The notes: generated by a model from the letters alone, not told the origin. Positions 15,559 through 25,393 are shown, counted from the first letter of the stretch. The stretch: DNA of 64,000 bases from Planococcus liqunii (GCF_030413595.1 NZ_CP129238.1:1922001-1986000), one strand, 5' to 3'. Numbers and translations are program-made.

Positions 15559-18500
15559 ATGGCCATTGACTTGCAAGCACAAGAAATCCAAACTGCCGAA
15601 CAAATGATTCGAGCCATTCGCGGGCTATGGGACGGGCGTTCCATCAAACGGCTTCGCGAGTGGCTTGGGGACATTGAAACGGAAGAAGAATACTACCGGC
15701 TGATGCGGCTTGCCGATGAAGCGGATTTATACAATTACAGCAATCTGTTGGCGACCCATGCTTACAAGCGTTTCGGAACTTTGCGTCCGTTTGCCTGGCA
15801 TTGCGGCCGGCTGCTTGAAAACGGAAGAAGCCTGGAAGCGGAGGAAAAGATGCTAGGCCGCCTGCAAGGGGCAGCTGCTTCCACTTACAAAGTGGAGGAA
15901 CTCGCTTCCGCCCATCAATTGCTGGTGCGTGTTTTTTGCCAGTTAAACCGGCTGCCGGAAGCGAAAGAACAATTGGCCAAAATCGAACAAGTGCGGGGGT
16001 CCGTATGGCCGGATTTGACCGGCTACTACTATATGCACAGCGGGGAATGGGACAAAGCCGAACAGGTGCTAAAAAAGGCGATGATCGAGGAATCAACGGA
16101 CCGGGACAGCTTCGCCCGCCTGTTTTATGCAGACGTCTTGTCAATGGTCGGCCGGCAAGCCGAATCGTTGGCTGTGCTTGAAGAAGGCGATGCCTTGGAG
16201 GAGGACAGCTGGGCCTATGAGACGGAACAAGTGAGCCGGCTGTTCCACCTGGAACGCTATGTGGATGTACTGCGTATAATGGACAACTTTAATGAAAAAA
16301 ATCCTTTCCACGTCCACCGGGATCATTTTTCCTATTTGAAAGCGGTGTGTTTATATCGGCTTGAGCAATGGGACGATCTGGAGTCGTGGGTTGGCGAGCA
16401 CCGCGAACTGTTGAAAGACAGCATCTATGGCAAAGCCGAGATTCGCCGGGACGAAAAACAGGTTCTGCTGAAAACTACGCCGAAAGTCCAGAAGATGAAT
16501 TATTGTGTGCCGGCTTCGTTATCGCTCATGCTGGAAGTGTACGGCAAGGACATCGGACAGGACGAAATCGCTTCCCATGTTTTTGATGTGACCGGCACCA
16601 AACTCCGGACGACGATGAAATACATGGAATCGCTTGGACTCCATGCCCGGTATTTTAAAGGCAACGTTGCGCTTTACAAGCAGTTTATCGATGCGGGTGT
16701 GCCGATCCTCCTCAGCATGATGATTGAGAACAGTGCCCATGTCCAAGTGGTCGTCGGCTATGATGACCGGCTGCAAGGGCTCATCATTCAGGACCCGAAC
16801 GATCTGGCACCGTATTTATTGCCTTATGCCGACGTACAGAAAACCTACCGGATGTCCGATGCGCTTAGCATGGTGTTTATGGAAGAAGAACAGAAACACC
16901 TCCTAAACTCACTGGATGAAAATGAACACCGCTTTTTCACGGAGCTGTATGAATTTCTGGAGGATGAAGAAGGCGAAGTGGAAGAAAGCGATGCGTTCCT
17001 GGCGTTTTTGACTGCTCATCTCGAGGAGCGCTATGCAGCCGTCATCGGCTTGTCTTCGCTATTTACCGACCGTGCCAAAGCCCTGCATCCCCAGTGGCTG
17101 GAGCGGCTGTATTCAGAATTTGGCAATGAAGATGCAGAGGTGGCTTTGTTGGCTGCCCATATGCACTTTGTCAGCGACCAACTGCCGGAAGCCTTGCGAT
17201 GCTTGGAACACGTGGAGACAAAAACCAGTCCGTACGCGCAGTACTTGAAAGGCGCCATTTTGATGAAACAGGACGCTTTTGACAAAGCCGTTCCTTTATT
17301 GAAACGCTCCATTGAAATGGATCCCGTCCAGCCCGATGCCTATAGCCGGCTTGCCCGCTGTTATACGGAAATGGGCAAGGTCTATCAGGCGTTTAAGTGG
17401 TCCAGCATCGCACTTGACCAGCTGCCAAGCAGCGTGTCCGTCCAAATCAACCACGCCTTGATCCAATCCGAATCCGGTGCGCATGAAAAAGCATTGGAAC
17501 GCTTCCGCAAACTGGCCGAAAGCGAGCCGGAAGACGAATTCTTCATTTACCAGGTGGGCTGTTGCCTGCAGCAGTTAGGCCGGGACGCCGAGGCGCTTGA
17601 TGCGTTCAAGCGGTCGATCAGATTGGAGTCCGGTGAACCGTTCCCGTATTTGCGGATGGCGGAAATCCATATGGAAGCGGGAAATTGGGCGGAAGCGAAA
17701 AAGGCGCTCGACGAAGGCATCGCAAGTACTGCTACGCATGACGTTCTGCATATGTACCTCGGGCACGTCGCCATGGAACAAAAAGAGTATTCAAAAGCGG
17801 AAGCGGAATACCGGAAAGCGCTGGAACTGGATCCTAAAGATTTGTTTGCGGTATCGCACATCGCCCATGTCTTGATCAAACAGGAACGTTATTTGGAAGC
17901 GCACAACTGGATTGAGGGTTATGCCAAAGAGGGCGATGCCGGCTTTTATATCCGAACCGCTTCCCTGTTGTGGGAAGAATGGGCAGATCATTCCGGCAAA
18001 GCAAAGGCGCTCAGCCTGCTTGAAGAAGGGCTTTCCGACAGAGAACGGGACGGCTTTCATGATTTGGCCATCAAATATGCCGAATTCGGGGAGGAAGCGC
18101 CGTTGCACCGGACGCGGGTACTGGAACACATTCAAGCCTTGCGCGAAGCGCACCCCGATGAAATTCTTTTGTGCCTGGAAGGCGAACTGCACGAAGAAGC
18201 TGAAAACCACCGCTATGCACGCAAGCTTTACAAGCAGGCGCTTGACTTTGCCGACTATGCACCGGCATATTACCGTCTCGGCCTCTTGGAAGAAAAGCGG
18301 GAGAAAAATGAACAGGCCATCTTGAACTACCGCCGCTGCATCGAGGTGGATCCGAGCTTTAGCGCCGCCCATACAGCGATGATGCGGGCATATACGGCGA
18401 GCGGCAAGACGGAACAGGCTTTCACCGAAGCGCTGCATGTATTGGAGCATGATCCGCAGGAAGCTGATTTTGAAGAGTTGTTTGCGTTGGCGGATTCCGA

Positions 18501-19740
18501 ACAAGCGGTTCAAACGATTGCCGGAACTTTAATGAAAATATCCGAAAAAGTGCCGGAAGAATGGCTGCTTTCAGCAAAAGCACATGTTGCCGAAAAAGAA
18601 GGCCGATTGAAAGAAGCGGACGCCTTGTTTCTGGAGGCGAAAGCGACAAACGGCGCACATGCTTCTTATTTTGACCACGTTGAGTTCTGTGAGCGCCAAG
18701 GCGACTTTAAACGCGCAGCGATGCTGCTGGAAGAAATGATCGCCGAACATCCGGAGATTGTCGGGCTGTACGAAAAATACGTTTTGATGCTCAGCCGAAT
18801 CGGCAAAACAGCAGAAATCGAAAAACGTCTGAAACGGCTGCTTTCCGGAGAAGACCTGGCGATGGCGAAAGTGCACAGTGCGCAATTTTTGGCGCAGTGG
18901 TTCGAAGAAGCCGAACAGGAAGAGCCGAAAGGGATGCTGAACAAATTGCGGCACAATGCACGGTCGCTGCGCACCATTACGCAGATTATTTCCTTGTACG
19001 AAGAAGCCATCAAGCGCTTGCCGGACAACGAAATGCCGGTCCTGCAGTTGGCCTCGCTCTACCTGTCACGCGATATGGCCAAAGAAGCGGTTGATGAGCT
19101 GAAGCCATTTGTGGAACGCACCGGAAACTACGAGGCGTCGCTTTTATTGATTCAAGCGACGCTTCAGCTGGCGGATGAAAAAGAGTCGTATAAGCTGGCG
19201 AGATCGGCTGCAGTTGCAGCACGGAAGCTTCACGAGCAACAGCCATCCGATACCCGCGTCCTGCTTTTGCGCGGCGAAGCCTTGGCGGTGATCGATGAAA
19301 CCAAAAAAGCACGGGAACAGTTTGAAGAAGTGATTCGGTTGGAGCCTTTCTATGCAGAAGGCTATATCCGCCTGCTGCATTTGCTGGCTGAACGGCGCCC
19401 GGGCGAAGTGCCGGCGTTTAAAGACCGCTTGCCGGAACAACTGAAAGACCATGAGTGGATCCGGTTAAACCTCGGCATGGCGTATATAGATGTGGAGGAA
19501 GCAGCGCTCGCTCAGGAAATCCTGCTGTCATTGATCGAAGACGAGGACGATTATTTGCCGGCTTACTACGAACTGGCGCGCAGCGAAATGCTGCTGGGCC
19601 AAAAACAAGCCGCTGTCACGCATTTTTCGCAGCTTTTGAAACGGGAAGAAGGCAGGCATTACCTCTTTGTCGCTGCTGAAGAGCCGGCGTTTGAAGACGT
19701 GTTGGAACAACTTGAAGCCTTGTCTGCGGAATATGCTTAA
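15559..19740 (+). CDS. Giant TPR protein with embedded C39-like peptidase domain
   Basis: The 1393-residue product has no signal peptide or membrane helix. Residues 1-300 are helical TPR-like repeats. About residues 305-450 form a C39-like papain-fold domain: catalytic Cys316 in NYCVPASLSLML, His394 in SAHVQVVVGYDD and Asp412 in IIQDPND. From about 500 to the end come many more TPR units (for example AYSRLARCYTEMGKVYQAF, FPYLRMAEIHMEAGNWAEA, AYYRLGLLEEKREKNEQA). C39 domains usually cut double-glycine leaders of bacteriocins as part of ABC exporters; a soluble one inside a TPR solenoid suggests substrate capture by the solenoid and peptide cleavage, or a non-catalytic peptide sensor. AAGGGAGAGAAAAAGA precedes the ATG. 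The gene is flanked by terminators and stands alone. Confidence 0.85.
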   Translation: MAIDLQAQEIQTAEQMIRAIRGLWDGRSIKRLREWLGDIETEEEYYRLMRLADEADLYNYSNLLATHAYKRFGTLRPFAWHCGRLLENGRSLEAEEKMLGRLQGAAASTYKVEELASAHQLLVRVFCQLNRLPEAKEQLAKIEQVRGSVWPDLTGYYYMHSGEWDKAEQVLKKAMIEESTDRDSFARLFYADVLSMVGRQAESLAVLEEGDALEEDSWAYETEQVSRLFHLERYVDVLRIMDNFNEKNPFHVHRDHFSYLKAVCLYRLEQWDDLESWVGEHRELLKDSIYGKAEIRRDEKQVLLKTTPKVQKMNYCVPASLSLMLEVYGKDIGQDEIASHVFDVTGTKLRTTMKYMESLGLHARYFKGNVALYKQFIDAGVPILLSMMIENSAHVQVVVGYDDRLQGLIIQDPNDLAPYLLPYADVQKTYRMSDALSMVFMEEEQKHLLNSLDENEHRFFTELYEFLEDEEGEVEESDAFLAFLTAHLEERYAAVIGLSSLFTDRAKALHPQWLERLYSEFGNEDAEVALLAAHMHFVSDQLPEALRCLEHVETKTSPYAQYLKGAILMKQDAFDKAVPLLKRSIEMDPVQPDAYSRLARCYTEMGKVYQAFKWSSIALDQLPSSVSVQINHALIQSESGAHEKALERFRKLAESEPEDEFFIYQVGCCLQQLGRDAEALDAFKRSIRLESGEPFPYLRMAEIHMEAGNWAEAKKALDEGIASTATHDVLHMYLGHVAMEQKEYSKAEAEYRKALELDPKDLFAVSHIAHVLIKQERYLEAHNWIEGYAKEGDAGFYIRTASLLWEEWADHSGKAKALSLLEEGLSDRERDGFHDLAIKYAEFGEEAPLHRTRVLEHIQALREAHPDEILLCLEGELHEEAENHRYARKLYKQALDFADYAPAYYRLGLLEEKREKNEQAILNYRRCIEVDPSFSAAHTAMMRAYTASGKTEQAFTEALHVLEHDPQEADFEELFALADSEQAVQTIAGTLMKISEKVPEEWLLSAKAHVAEKEGRLKEADALFLEAKATNGAHASYFDHVEFCERQGDFKRAAMLLEEMIAEHPEIVGLYEKYVLMLSRIGKTAEIEKRLKRLLSGEDLAMAKVHSAQFLAQWFEEAEQEEPKGMLNKLRHNARSLRTITQIISLYEEAIKRLPDNEMPVLQLASLYLSRDMAKEAVDELKPFVERTGNYEASLLLIQATLQLADEKESYKLARSAAVAARKLHEQQPSDTRVLLLRGEALAVIDETKKAREQFEEVIRLEPFYAEGYIRLLHLLAERRPGEVPAFKDRLPEQLKDHEWIRLNLGMAYIDVEEAALAQEILLSLIEDEDDYLPAYYELARSEMLLGQKQAAVTHFSQLLKREEGRHYLFVAAEEPAFEDVLEQLEALSAEYA

Positions 19741-19767
19741 TTAACATACAAAGAAATCGATTTGGAA

Positions 19768-19816
19768 TAAAGCCGCAAAGCCGCTCAATAAAACTTGAGC
19801 AGCTTTGCGGTTTTCT
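19768..19816 (+). terminator. Rho-independent terminator
   Basis: AAAGCCGCAAAGCCGCTCAA pairs with TTGAGCAGCTTTGCGGTTTT, with one bulge, 28 bases after the TPR gene. Confidence 0.9.
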
Positions 19817-19952
19817 TTTCCTTAATACGCATTCTTATTTTTTTCGTTTCTAAAGCGCTTACATGAAAATTCGGCAGTTTTTCCGTTACAAAGCGTGTTA
19901 CGCTGAACAAGGATACTTAAAAGAGAATTTGTGTTGAAAGGTTTTGATCTCC

Positions 19953-21161
19953 ATGTTGCATAACCCTACCGGAAAAGCCCGCCTCGGCCTGGCTTTTCTC
20001 CTCGCCATGCTTGGCATTTTGGCTCCCCTGAATATTGACATGTACTTGCCGAGTTTCCCTGGCATCGCCGGCGATTTAAACGCGTCGGCTTCACTCGTGC
20101 AGTTGAGCTTGACGACTTGCCTGATTGGCCTCGCAGTAGGCCAAATCGTCGTCGGGCCGATCAGCGATGCACAGGGCAGAAGAAAGCCGCTTTTAATTGC
20201 CATTTCTTTGTTTGTGCTGTCGTCGATTCTGTGTGCACTCGCTCCGTCGATCGAGATGCTTATCGTGGCCCGCTTTCTTCAAGGCTTCACCGCTTCGGCC
20301 GGCGTCGTTTTGTCTCGTGCTGTAGTGCGGGATGTCTTTAGCGGCAAAGAGCTGACGAAATTCTATTCGCTGCTGATGGTCATCAATTCGGTTGCGCCGC
20401 TCGCGGCCCCGCTTGCCGGCGGCGCCATCCTTGCGCTGCCGTTTGCCAACTGGCAGACCATCTTTTATTTCCTGGCGTTTCTTGGCGTTTTGATTGTCGC
20501 AACCATTGGGTTAAAATTGCCTGAGACCTTGCCCGTTGATAAACGGATTCCGAGTTCCATCGGCGAGTCCATCCGGACGATGCTTAGCCTGTTAAAAGAC
20601 CGTTCCTACACGGGCTATACGCTCATCGCCGGATTTGTCCACGGCGGCAGTTTTGCCTATGTGGCGGGAACGCCGTTTGTGTACCAGGGAATTTACGGCG
20701 TGTCGCCGCAAGTGTTCAGTGTTCTCTTTGGCATAAACGGCATTGCCATCATATTGGGCAGCTACTTGATTGGGCGGTTTGGCGGCATCGTGCCGGAAAA
20801 GCGCATGCTGCAAATTGCGGTTACTGTGGCCGGCGCGGCAACTTTTGTGCTGCTGCTTGCGACCATTGTGCAAGGGCCGCTCGCGACGATTGTCATTCCA
20901 ATCTTCATCTATATGATCACCATCGGCATGATTTTGACAAGTTCGTTTACGCTCGCGATGCGCGAACAAGGCCACCGGGCGGGCAGTGCCAGTGCGGTCA
21001 TCGGCATGCTGCCGCTGTTGGTCGGAGCCGCAGTTTCGCCGTTGGTCGGCATCGACGAAAGCACGGCTGTGCCAATGGGAGCGATTTTATTCGCCACTTC
21101 ACTGATCGGCTTAATCGCATTTTATTCTTTGCCTAAACAAAAGGAAGAAATGCATCGGTAA
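19953..21161 (+). CDS. Bcr/CflA family MFS drug exporter
   Basis: The product of about 402 residues has twelve predicted membrane helices. Family marks are the first-helix sequence APLNIDMYLPSFPGIA and the loop 2-3 motif GPISDAQGRRKPLL. Bcr/CflA proteins are drug-proton antiporters that expel compounds such as bicyclomycin or chloramphenicol, and some export amino acids. ATG at 19953 lies 11 bases after GAAAGG; a TTG at 19944 is the alternative start. The gene converges on the HAD phosphatase gene over a shared terminator. Confidence 0.9.
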   Translation: MLHNPTGKARLGLAFLLAMLGILAPLNIDMYLPSFPGIAGDLNASASLVQLSLTTCLIGLAVGQIVVGPISDAQGRRKPLLIAISLFVLSSILCALAPSIEMLIVARFLQGFTASAGVVLSRAVVRDVFSGKELTKFYSLLMVINSVAPLAAPLAGGAILALPFANWQTIFYFLAFLGVLIVATIGLKLPETLPVDKRIPSSIGESIRTMLSLLKDRSYTGYTLIAGFVHGGSFAYVAGTPFVYQGIYGVSPQVFSVLFGINGIAIILGSYLIGRFGGIVPEKRMLQIAVTVAGAATFVLLLATIVQGPLATIVIPIFIYMITIGMILTSSFTLAMREQGHRAGSASAVIGMLPLLVGAAVSPLVGIDESTAVPMGAILFATSLIGLIAFYSLPKQKEEMHR

Positions 21162-21166
21162 TAGAC

Positions 21167-21204
21167 AAAAGAGCAATCGCCTTTTTAGCGATTGCTCTTT
21201 TTGA
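21167..21204. terminator. Bidirectional terminator
   Basis: AAAAGAGCAATCGC and GCGATTGCTCTTTTT flank a six-base loop between two convergent genes; both arms give T runs in the proper direction. Confidence 0.92.
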
Positions 21205-21216
21205 TGTTTTGAAAGC

Positions 21217-21843
21217 TTATTCCACAATCAGCGCATCGAGCAGTTCCTGCGGGGTGTGCACGATAAATTTCGGGCGTTCCTTTTCAATCAATTCAAAACC
21301 GTCCAGCCCCCAGCTGACCCAGGCGAACGGCACAGCTACTTTGTTGCAGGCCACAATGTCCCGCACTTCGTCGCCGACATACAGCAATTGGGCGGGGGTA
21401 ACGTTCTGCTGCTTCATGTATTTCCGGATGACTGTGTCCTTGCCGAAAATGCGGCTCGACGTCAGCACTTGCGACACCGTCTCGATGCCTTCCTGCTTTA
21501 AAAACAATTCAATGTTTTCTTTGGCATTGGATGAAATGATGACGATGCGGTAGCCGTTATGGGCCAATGCATCGAGCATTTCCTTGATGCCGTCAAACAG
21601 CGCCACTTCGTTCATATGGGTTTTGAAATACTGGTAAACTTTCGGCAAGATGACGGGAATTTTGTGCATCGGAAAGCCGTACTTTTTAGCGCGCTGCTGA
21701 ATCGTTAAGTTGCGGGAAGCCGCCAAGTCTTTCTCGCTGACCGGAAGGTAATTGAACTGTCCGGCGTACGTATTCCACGCCTGCATAAAAAGCGGCATGG
21801 AATCAGCTAACGTGCCGTCAAAATCAAAAATGATTGTTGTCAT
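21217..21843 (-). CDS. HAD family hydrolase, phosphoglycolate phosphatase-like
   Basis: The 208-residue product has HAD motif I DFDGTLADS (nucleophile Asp7, general acid Asp9), motif II in VIISSNAKENIE, the conserved Lys in FGKDTVIRKYMK, and motif IV in YVGDEVRDIVACNKV. A helical cap between motif I and II (about residues 15-85) places it in the C1-capped Gph/PpaX group. The substrate is a small phosphate ester, probably phosphoglycolate or pyrophosphate, not determined. ATG at 21843 follows AAGAGGTTGGCCT; the longer TTG start lacks support. Confidence 0.88.
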   Translation of the reverse strand: MTTIIFDFDGTLADSMPLFMQAWNTYAGQFNYLPVSEKDLAASRNLTIQQRAKKYGFPMHKIPVILPKVYQYFKTHMNEVALFDGIKEMLDALAHNGYRIVIISSNAKENIELFLKQEGIETVSQVLTSSRIFGKDTVIRKYMKQQNVTPAQLLYVGDEVRDIVACNKVAVPFAWVSWGLDGFELIEKERPKFIVHTPQELLDALIVE

Positions 21844-22065
21844 AGGCCAACCTCTTTCCAATAAAAGTTAAAAGATTCGTTGCTGTTAAGTATAATCTGT
21901 AACCCAAATGATGCCAACTTCTATCTCTTTGGCGACGCATGGAAAAGGAAGCGAAAAAGGTATTTTCGAGTGGATTTTCACCCTGTTTTTCAGCCAATTC
22001 TGTTAAAATGAAAATATCTTAGGATTCCTAATTAATAGCATTTTAAAAAAGTCAGGAGGATTCCA

Positions 22066-23121
22066 ATGGACACCACTAAAAAAGTCAGCTTTATCGTTCC
22101 TGTCTACAATGCTGAAAGGTATTTAGAGAAAAGCATCAACAGCATCCTCCACCAAACCCATCCCCATATCGAACTCATTCTTGTAAACGACGGGTCTACG
22201 GACAGCAGCGGAAAGATTTGTGAGCAGTACGCAAAACAGGATAACCGGGTAAACGTAATCCATCAGCCAAATGCCGGCCCGTCGGCAGCGCGAAACCGCG
22301 GAATCGCAGAAGCAAGCGGCACATATATCCAGTTTGCGGACTCGGATGATTTTATCGATCAACATATGACGCGCCGTCTGGTGCAGGCGATGGAGGGCGG
22401 CAGTGAGCTGGCCATATGCGGGTACCAAAAAATCCTGATGCGCGGAGACCATATCATCAAATCAGAAATCTACCGCATTCCGCAAAAGGGCAATTTTACA
22501 AAAGAACAATTTTTAGTGCATTTCGGGGAATTGTACCAGTACTACTACATCCACTTTAATTGGAACAAGCTGTACGATGCACAGCTTTTAAAAGATTCAG
22601 GACTGGCATTTGACCTCGATGTGAATTGGGGAGAGGATCTGCTGTTTAATCTGCGGTATATCGATAAATGCCAAAACATCAGTCTCCTTCCCGATGCGTT
22701 CTATTACTACATCGATTCCAATGCCGCGTCCATCACGAGCCAGTTCCGCGCGGATCTCTATACCAATATGCAATTGATGCAAGGAGCGGTAAAGGCGTTT
22801 CTGCAAAAAAACAATGCGTATGCCGGCAAGAACAAAGTCCTGTTTGAAAACTTTTATACATCCCGCGTCATGACTTGTTTCTGGAATTTGTTTCATCCAA
22901 GCAGTACGCTGACGCCGGATCTGGCAAAAAAACAGATGGGCGAAATCATCCATAATGAATGGCTCCATAAACGGGACAGTTATTTTCAGTCAGGCAATTT
23001 CGAGAAGAGGTTGATTGGAACCTTGATCAAGCGGCAAGCGGTCGGTGCCTTGTACCGCTATTATTCGTTGAAAAGCCTTGTAAAAAGAAGACTGCTGCCA
23101 AAAGAAAAGAAATGGGTATGA
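22066..23121 (+). CDS. Family 2 glycosyltransferase
   Basis: The 351-residue product starts with the GT-A fold: FIVPVYNAERYLEKSI (residues 9-24), LILVNDGSTDSSG (38-50) and the metal-binding FADSDDF (90-96). The acceptor half has GEDLLFNLRYIDKC (near 190), which carries the catalytic ED pair typical of EpsJ-like enzymes. The C-terminal 120 residues are helical and end in basic KKEKKW. It would add a sugar to a surface polysaccharide or glycolipid precursor on the inner face of the membrane. It stands alone, without other cell-wall genes. GTCAGGAGGATTCCA precedes the ATG. Confidence 0.92.
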   Translation: MDTTKKVSFIVPVYNAERYLEKSINSILHQTHPHIELILVNDGSTDSSGKICEQYAKQDNRVNVIHQPNAGPSAARNRGIAEASGTYIQFADSDDFIDQHMTRRLVQAMEGGSELAICGYQKILMRGDHIIKSEIYRIPQKGNFTKEQFLVHFGELYQYYYIHFNWNKLYDAQLLKDSGLAFDLDVNWGEDLLFNLRYIDKCQNISLLPDAFYYYIDSNAASITSQFRADLYTNMQLMQGAVKAFLQKNNAYAGKNKVLFENFYTSRVMTCFWNLFHPSSTLTPDLAKKQMGEIIHNEWLHKRDSYFQSGNFEKRLIGTLIKRQAVGALYRYYSLKSLVKRRLLPKEKKWV

Positions 23122-23188
23122 TGGGCAGATGAAAATTAATGATTGAACTGCGCAAGAGCGTGAATGTTGTAAAAGAGGAGTGGAGCAT

Positions 23189-23668
23189 TTGAAAGCCATC
23201 ATTAGAAAAGCGCAAAAGAAAGATATCCAGGCGATCCAGCAAGTGGCAAAAGAAAGCTGGCATGAGACTTATAAGGAATTGATCCCTGCAGCGATCCAAG
23301 ACCAATTCCTGAAGCAGGCCTACTCCGATGAAACGATGGTGAAACGAATCGACCACAGCCTTTTTCTCGTAGCTGAGAGCGATTCAAATGTCATCGGCTA
23401 CGCCGCCGCTTTTCAAAAAGACGGCCAAGCTGATCTCAGTGCCATCTATTTACTGCCGGAAGCAAAAGGCAATGGAATTGGAACACAGCTGCTGGAAGGT
23501 GTTCTTGAAGCATTGGACGGAGTGAAGGAACTGTACGTAGAAGTGGAAAAAGGAAATAACAGCGGCGAAACGTTTTACGCGGCAAAAGGCTTTGTCTTGG
23601 TCGATGAATACGAAGATGACTTATTCGGTTATGCGTTGCAAACAAAGAAAATGGTTCTGGTCATTTAA
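23189..23668 (+). CDS. GNAT family N-acetyltransferase
   Basis: The product of about 159 residues has the GNAT core: ADLSAIYLLPEAKGNGIGTQLLE holds the acetyl-CoA loop (Q/R-x-x-G-x-G/A as KGNGIG) and EVEKGNNSGETFYAAKGF is the C-terminal binding region. TTG at 23189 has AGAGGAG eight bases before it; the GTG at 23180 is too close to that site. The acceptor is not known. It follows the glycosyltransferase by 67 bases and could share its transcript. Confidence 0.85.
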   Translation: MKAIIRKAQKKDIQAIQQVAKESWHETYKELIPAAIQDQFLKQAYSDETMVKRIDHSLFLVAESDSNVIGYAAAFQKDGQADLSAIYLLPEAKGNGIGTQLLEGVLEALDGVKELYVEVEKGNNSGETFYAAKGFVLVDEYEDDLFGYALQTKKMVLVI

Positions 23669-23682
23669 TGAATACGCTCCGG

Positions 23683-23710
23683 AATAATATCTAGTCATTA
23701 TTCCGGGCAG
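23683..23710 (+). terminator. Hairpin after GNAT gene
   Basis: CCGGAATAAT and ATTATTCCGG form a ten-base perfect stem. It lacks a T run, so it may be a weak terminator or a pause ahead of the stronger hairpin that follows. Confidence 0.45.
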
Positions 23711-23742
23711 GTGAATAGCAATTATTCATAAACTGGATTTAA

Positions 23743-23804
23743 TGAATAACGAATAACCCCTGAAACGCTTATTCAAAATGCATTTCAGGGGTTATTCGTT
23801 ATTC
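23743..23804. terminator. Long bidirectional hairpin terminator
   Basis: GAATAACGAATAACCCCTGA and TCAGGGGTTATTCGTTATTC are perfect inverted copies, extended by AACGC/GCATT, giving a stem of over 20 pairs. It lies between convergent transcripts and its right arm overlaps the end of the ABC ATPase gene. Confidence 0.7.
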
Positions 23805-24704
23805 TTCGAGGAACATTTCTTCCAGTGACGGTTCGTTGACTTCCACACGGAAGACATCCACTTGGCATTTTGTAAACGCCCGGATGATTTCAGCGATTTT
23901 CCGTTCATTGCCGACGGTCAAACTGCTGGAGGAAGCTGTCGTTTTTAAATCGCTGCCTGCTGTTTCGAGCCAGTCATACAAGTTTTCGGCTTCGCTTTCC
24001 GGAATGACGGAATGTTTGAATTTTACTTCCAGGGTGGAGCGGTAATATGAGCGCAATTCTTCCATGCTGCCTTTTTTGACAATCGCGCCATCTTTCAAGA
24101 TGGCAATGGTCGAGCAAAGCTTTTCGACTTCAAATAAATTGTGGGAAGTCATGAATACGGTTTTGCCGCTTGCCTGCAAGTCCCGTATAAGCTGATGGAT
24201 CTGCAGCGCGGATTCCGCATCCATGCCGGAAGTCGGCTCGTCCAGAAAGATGAGTTCCGGCTCATGGATGATGGCTTGTGCAATCCCCAGTTTTTTCTTC
24301 ATGCCAAACGAGAATTTGCCGACTTTTTTGGATAGGTCCTGTTCCAGGCCGACCATTTTCAGCACCGCTTTGCACTGCGCGGTGGAAACCGGCATGCCGG
24401 AAAGCGCAGACAGGAATTTCAAATGCTTGATGGCGTTCATCGAATTGTAAAAGCTCGAGTAATCCGGCATGACGCCGATGTGTTTCTTCAGCCGCTGATT
24501 CGGCCCTTCCACACCAAGCAAAGAAAAGCAGCCGCTTGTCGGACGGATGATGCCCGTCAGCATATTGATGAACGTCGATTTCCCCGCGCCGTTGCGGCCA
24601 AGGAATCCAAAGATTTCTCCTCGTTCGACCACTAGATCGATGCCATGGATAACCGGTGTCGACCCGTATGATTTTTTCAGGTTTTTCGTTTCAATGACGT
24701 TCAT
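23799..24704 (-). CDS. ABC transporter ATP-binding protein
   Basis: The 301-residue product has all ABC motifs: Walker A GRNGAGKST (about residues 39-47), signature FSFGMKKKLGIAQAI (a variant of LSGGQ, typical of ABC-2 exporters), Walker B LIFLDEPTSGMD and the switch His in TSHNLFEVE. The C-terminal 80 residues form the extra strand-rich domain of the CcmA/drug-exporter group. ATG at 24704 overlaps the stop codon of the permease gene and has AGGAGGGAATGTTA before it, which signals translational coupling. With the permease it should form a homodimeric or two-plus-two exporter. Confidence 0.92.
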   Translation of the reverse strand: MNVIETKNLKKSYGSTPVIHGIDLVVERGEIFGFLGRNGAGKSTFINMLTGIIRPTSGCFSLLGVEGPNQRLKKHIGVMPDYSSFYNSMNAIKHLKFLSALSGMPVSTAQCKAVLKMVGLEQDLSKKVGKFSFGMKKKLGIAQAIIHEPELIFLDEPTSGMDAESALQIHQLIRDLQASGKTVFMTSHNLFEVEKLCSTIAILKDGAIVKKGSMEELRSYYRSTLEVKFKHSVIPESEAENLYDWLETAGSDLKTTASSSSLTVGNERKIAEIIRAFTKCQVDVFRVEVNEPSLEEMFLEE

Positions 24705-25393
24705 TAACATTCCCTCCTATTGAACAATGCGAGTGCGGCCGCAAGTACCAGTCCCGCCAACCCGAAAATGACTAAAAATGAATAATCATCGTTGATCAAA
24801 TAATAATAAGGGCTGACAAACTTTAACCAGGAAACCCATAAGTTATTAGTGAAGGCGACCCATACGCCAAGAATCGGCAAGGCGATTCCGAGTAAGACAC
24901 CGAGAAACATCGTATAAGACGGCTTAGGAATCAGGACCGACAAGAGGACGGCCAAAGCAATTTGGAACGTCACGAGCGTGATGGTTTGCGAAAAGATGAA
25001 CAGGTCGATTTTTAAAGAAAACAAACTGATGATGAGAAATGAAATCAAAATGCACACGAACCAAAACAACCAGATGCCTAAATATTTTCCAAGCACAATC
25101 GAAATTCTGGAAGTCCGGGTAACCAAAAACCGCATCGTGCGTTCATGAAGCTCCCGGTTGATGGTGTCATGCGACAAGCCCATCACGAACAATTGGCCGA
25201 AGCCGACCAATAAAAAGAGCAGTCCCGCCGTATGGACATCTTCCGCTTCACTCGCCGTCAGCCCGGCACCAACCGTCAGCAGATCGGAAAACTTTGCGGA
25301 ATAATAGGACGTGACGAGCAAAAGGGCAATTATGAGCAGCGACATGATGCTTTTGAACAAACTTGAAAACTCTTTTTTGCCAATGGCGAACAT
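24704..25393 (-). CDS. ABC-2 type permease
   Basis: The 229-residue product has six predicted membrane helices, with a conserved cytosolic stretch after the second (INRELHERTMRFLVTRTSR) seen in ABC-2 and NatB-like permeases. It starts MFAIGKKEFSSLFKSIMS, the usual amphipathic elbow helix. It works with the following ATPase. It is divergent from a two-component system across 170 bases, a common arrangement in which the kinase-regulator pair controls the exporter; that link is inference. Confidence 0.9.
   Translation of the reverse strand: MFAIGKKEFSSLFKSIMSLLIIALLLVTSYYSAKFSDLLTVGAGLTASEAEDVHTAGLLFLLVGFGQLFVMGLSHDTINRELHERTMRFLVTRTSRISIVLGKYLGIWLFWFVCILISFLIISLFSLKIDLFIFSQTITLVTFQIALAVLLSVLIPKPSYTMFLGVLLGIALPILGVWVAFTNNLWVSWLKFVSPYYYLINDDYSFLVIFGLAGLVLAAALALFNRREC

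Noticed and set aside
17791-18513. Minus-strand open frame of 240 codons inside the TPR gene
   Set aside because: It is the antisense frame of a coding TPR array; composition is rich in Phe and Arg as expected for a shadow, with no start signal.
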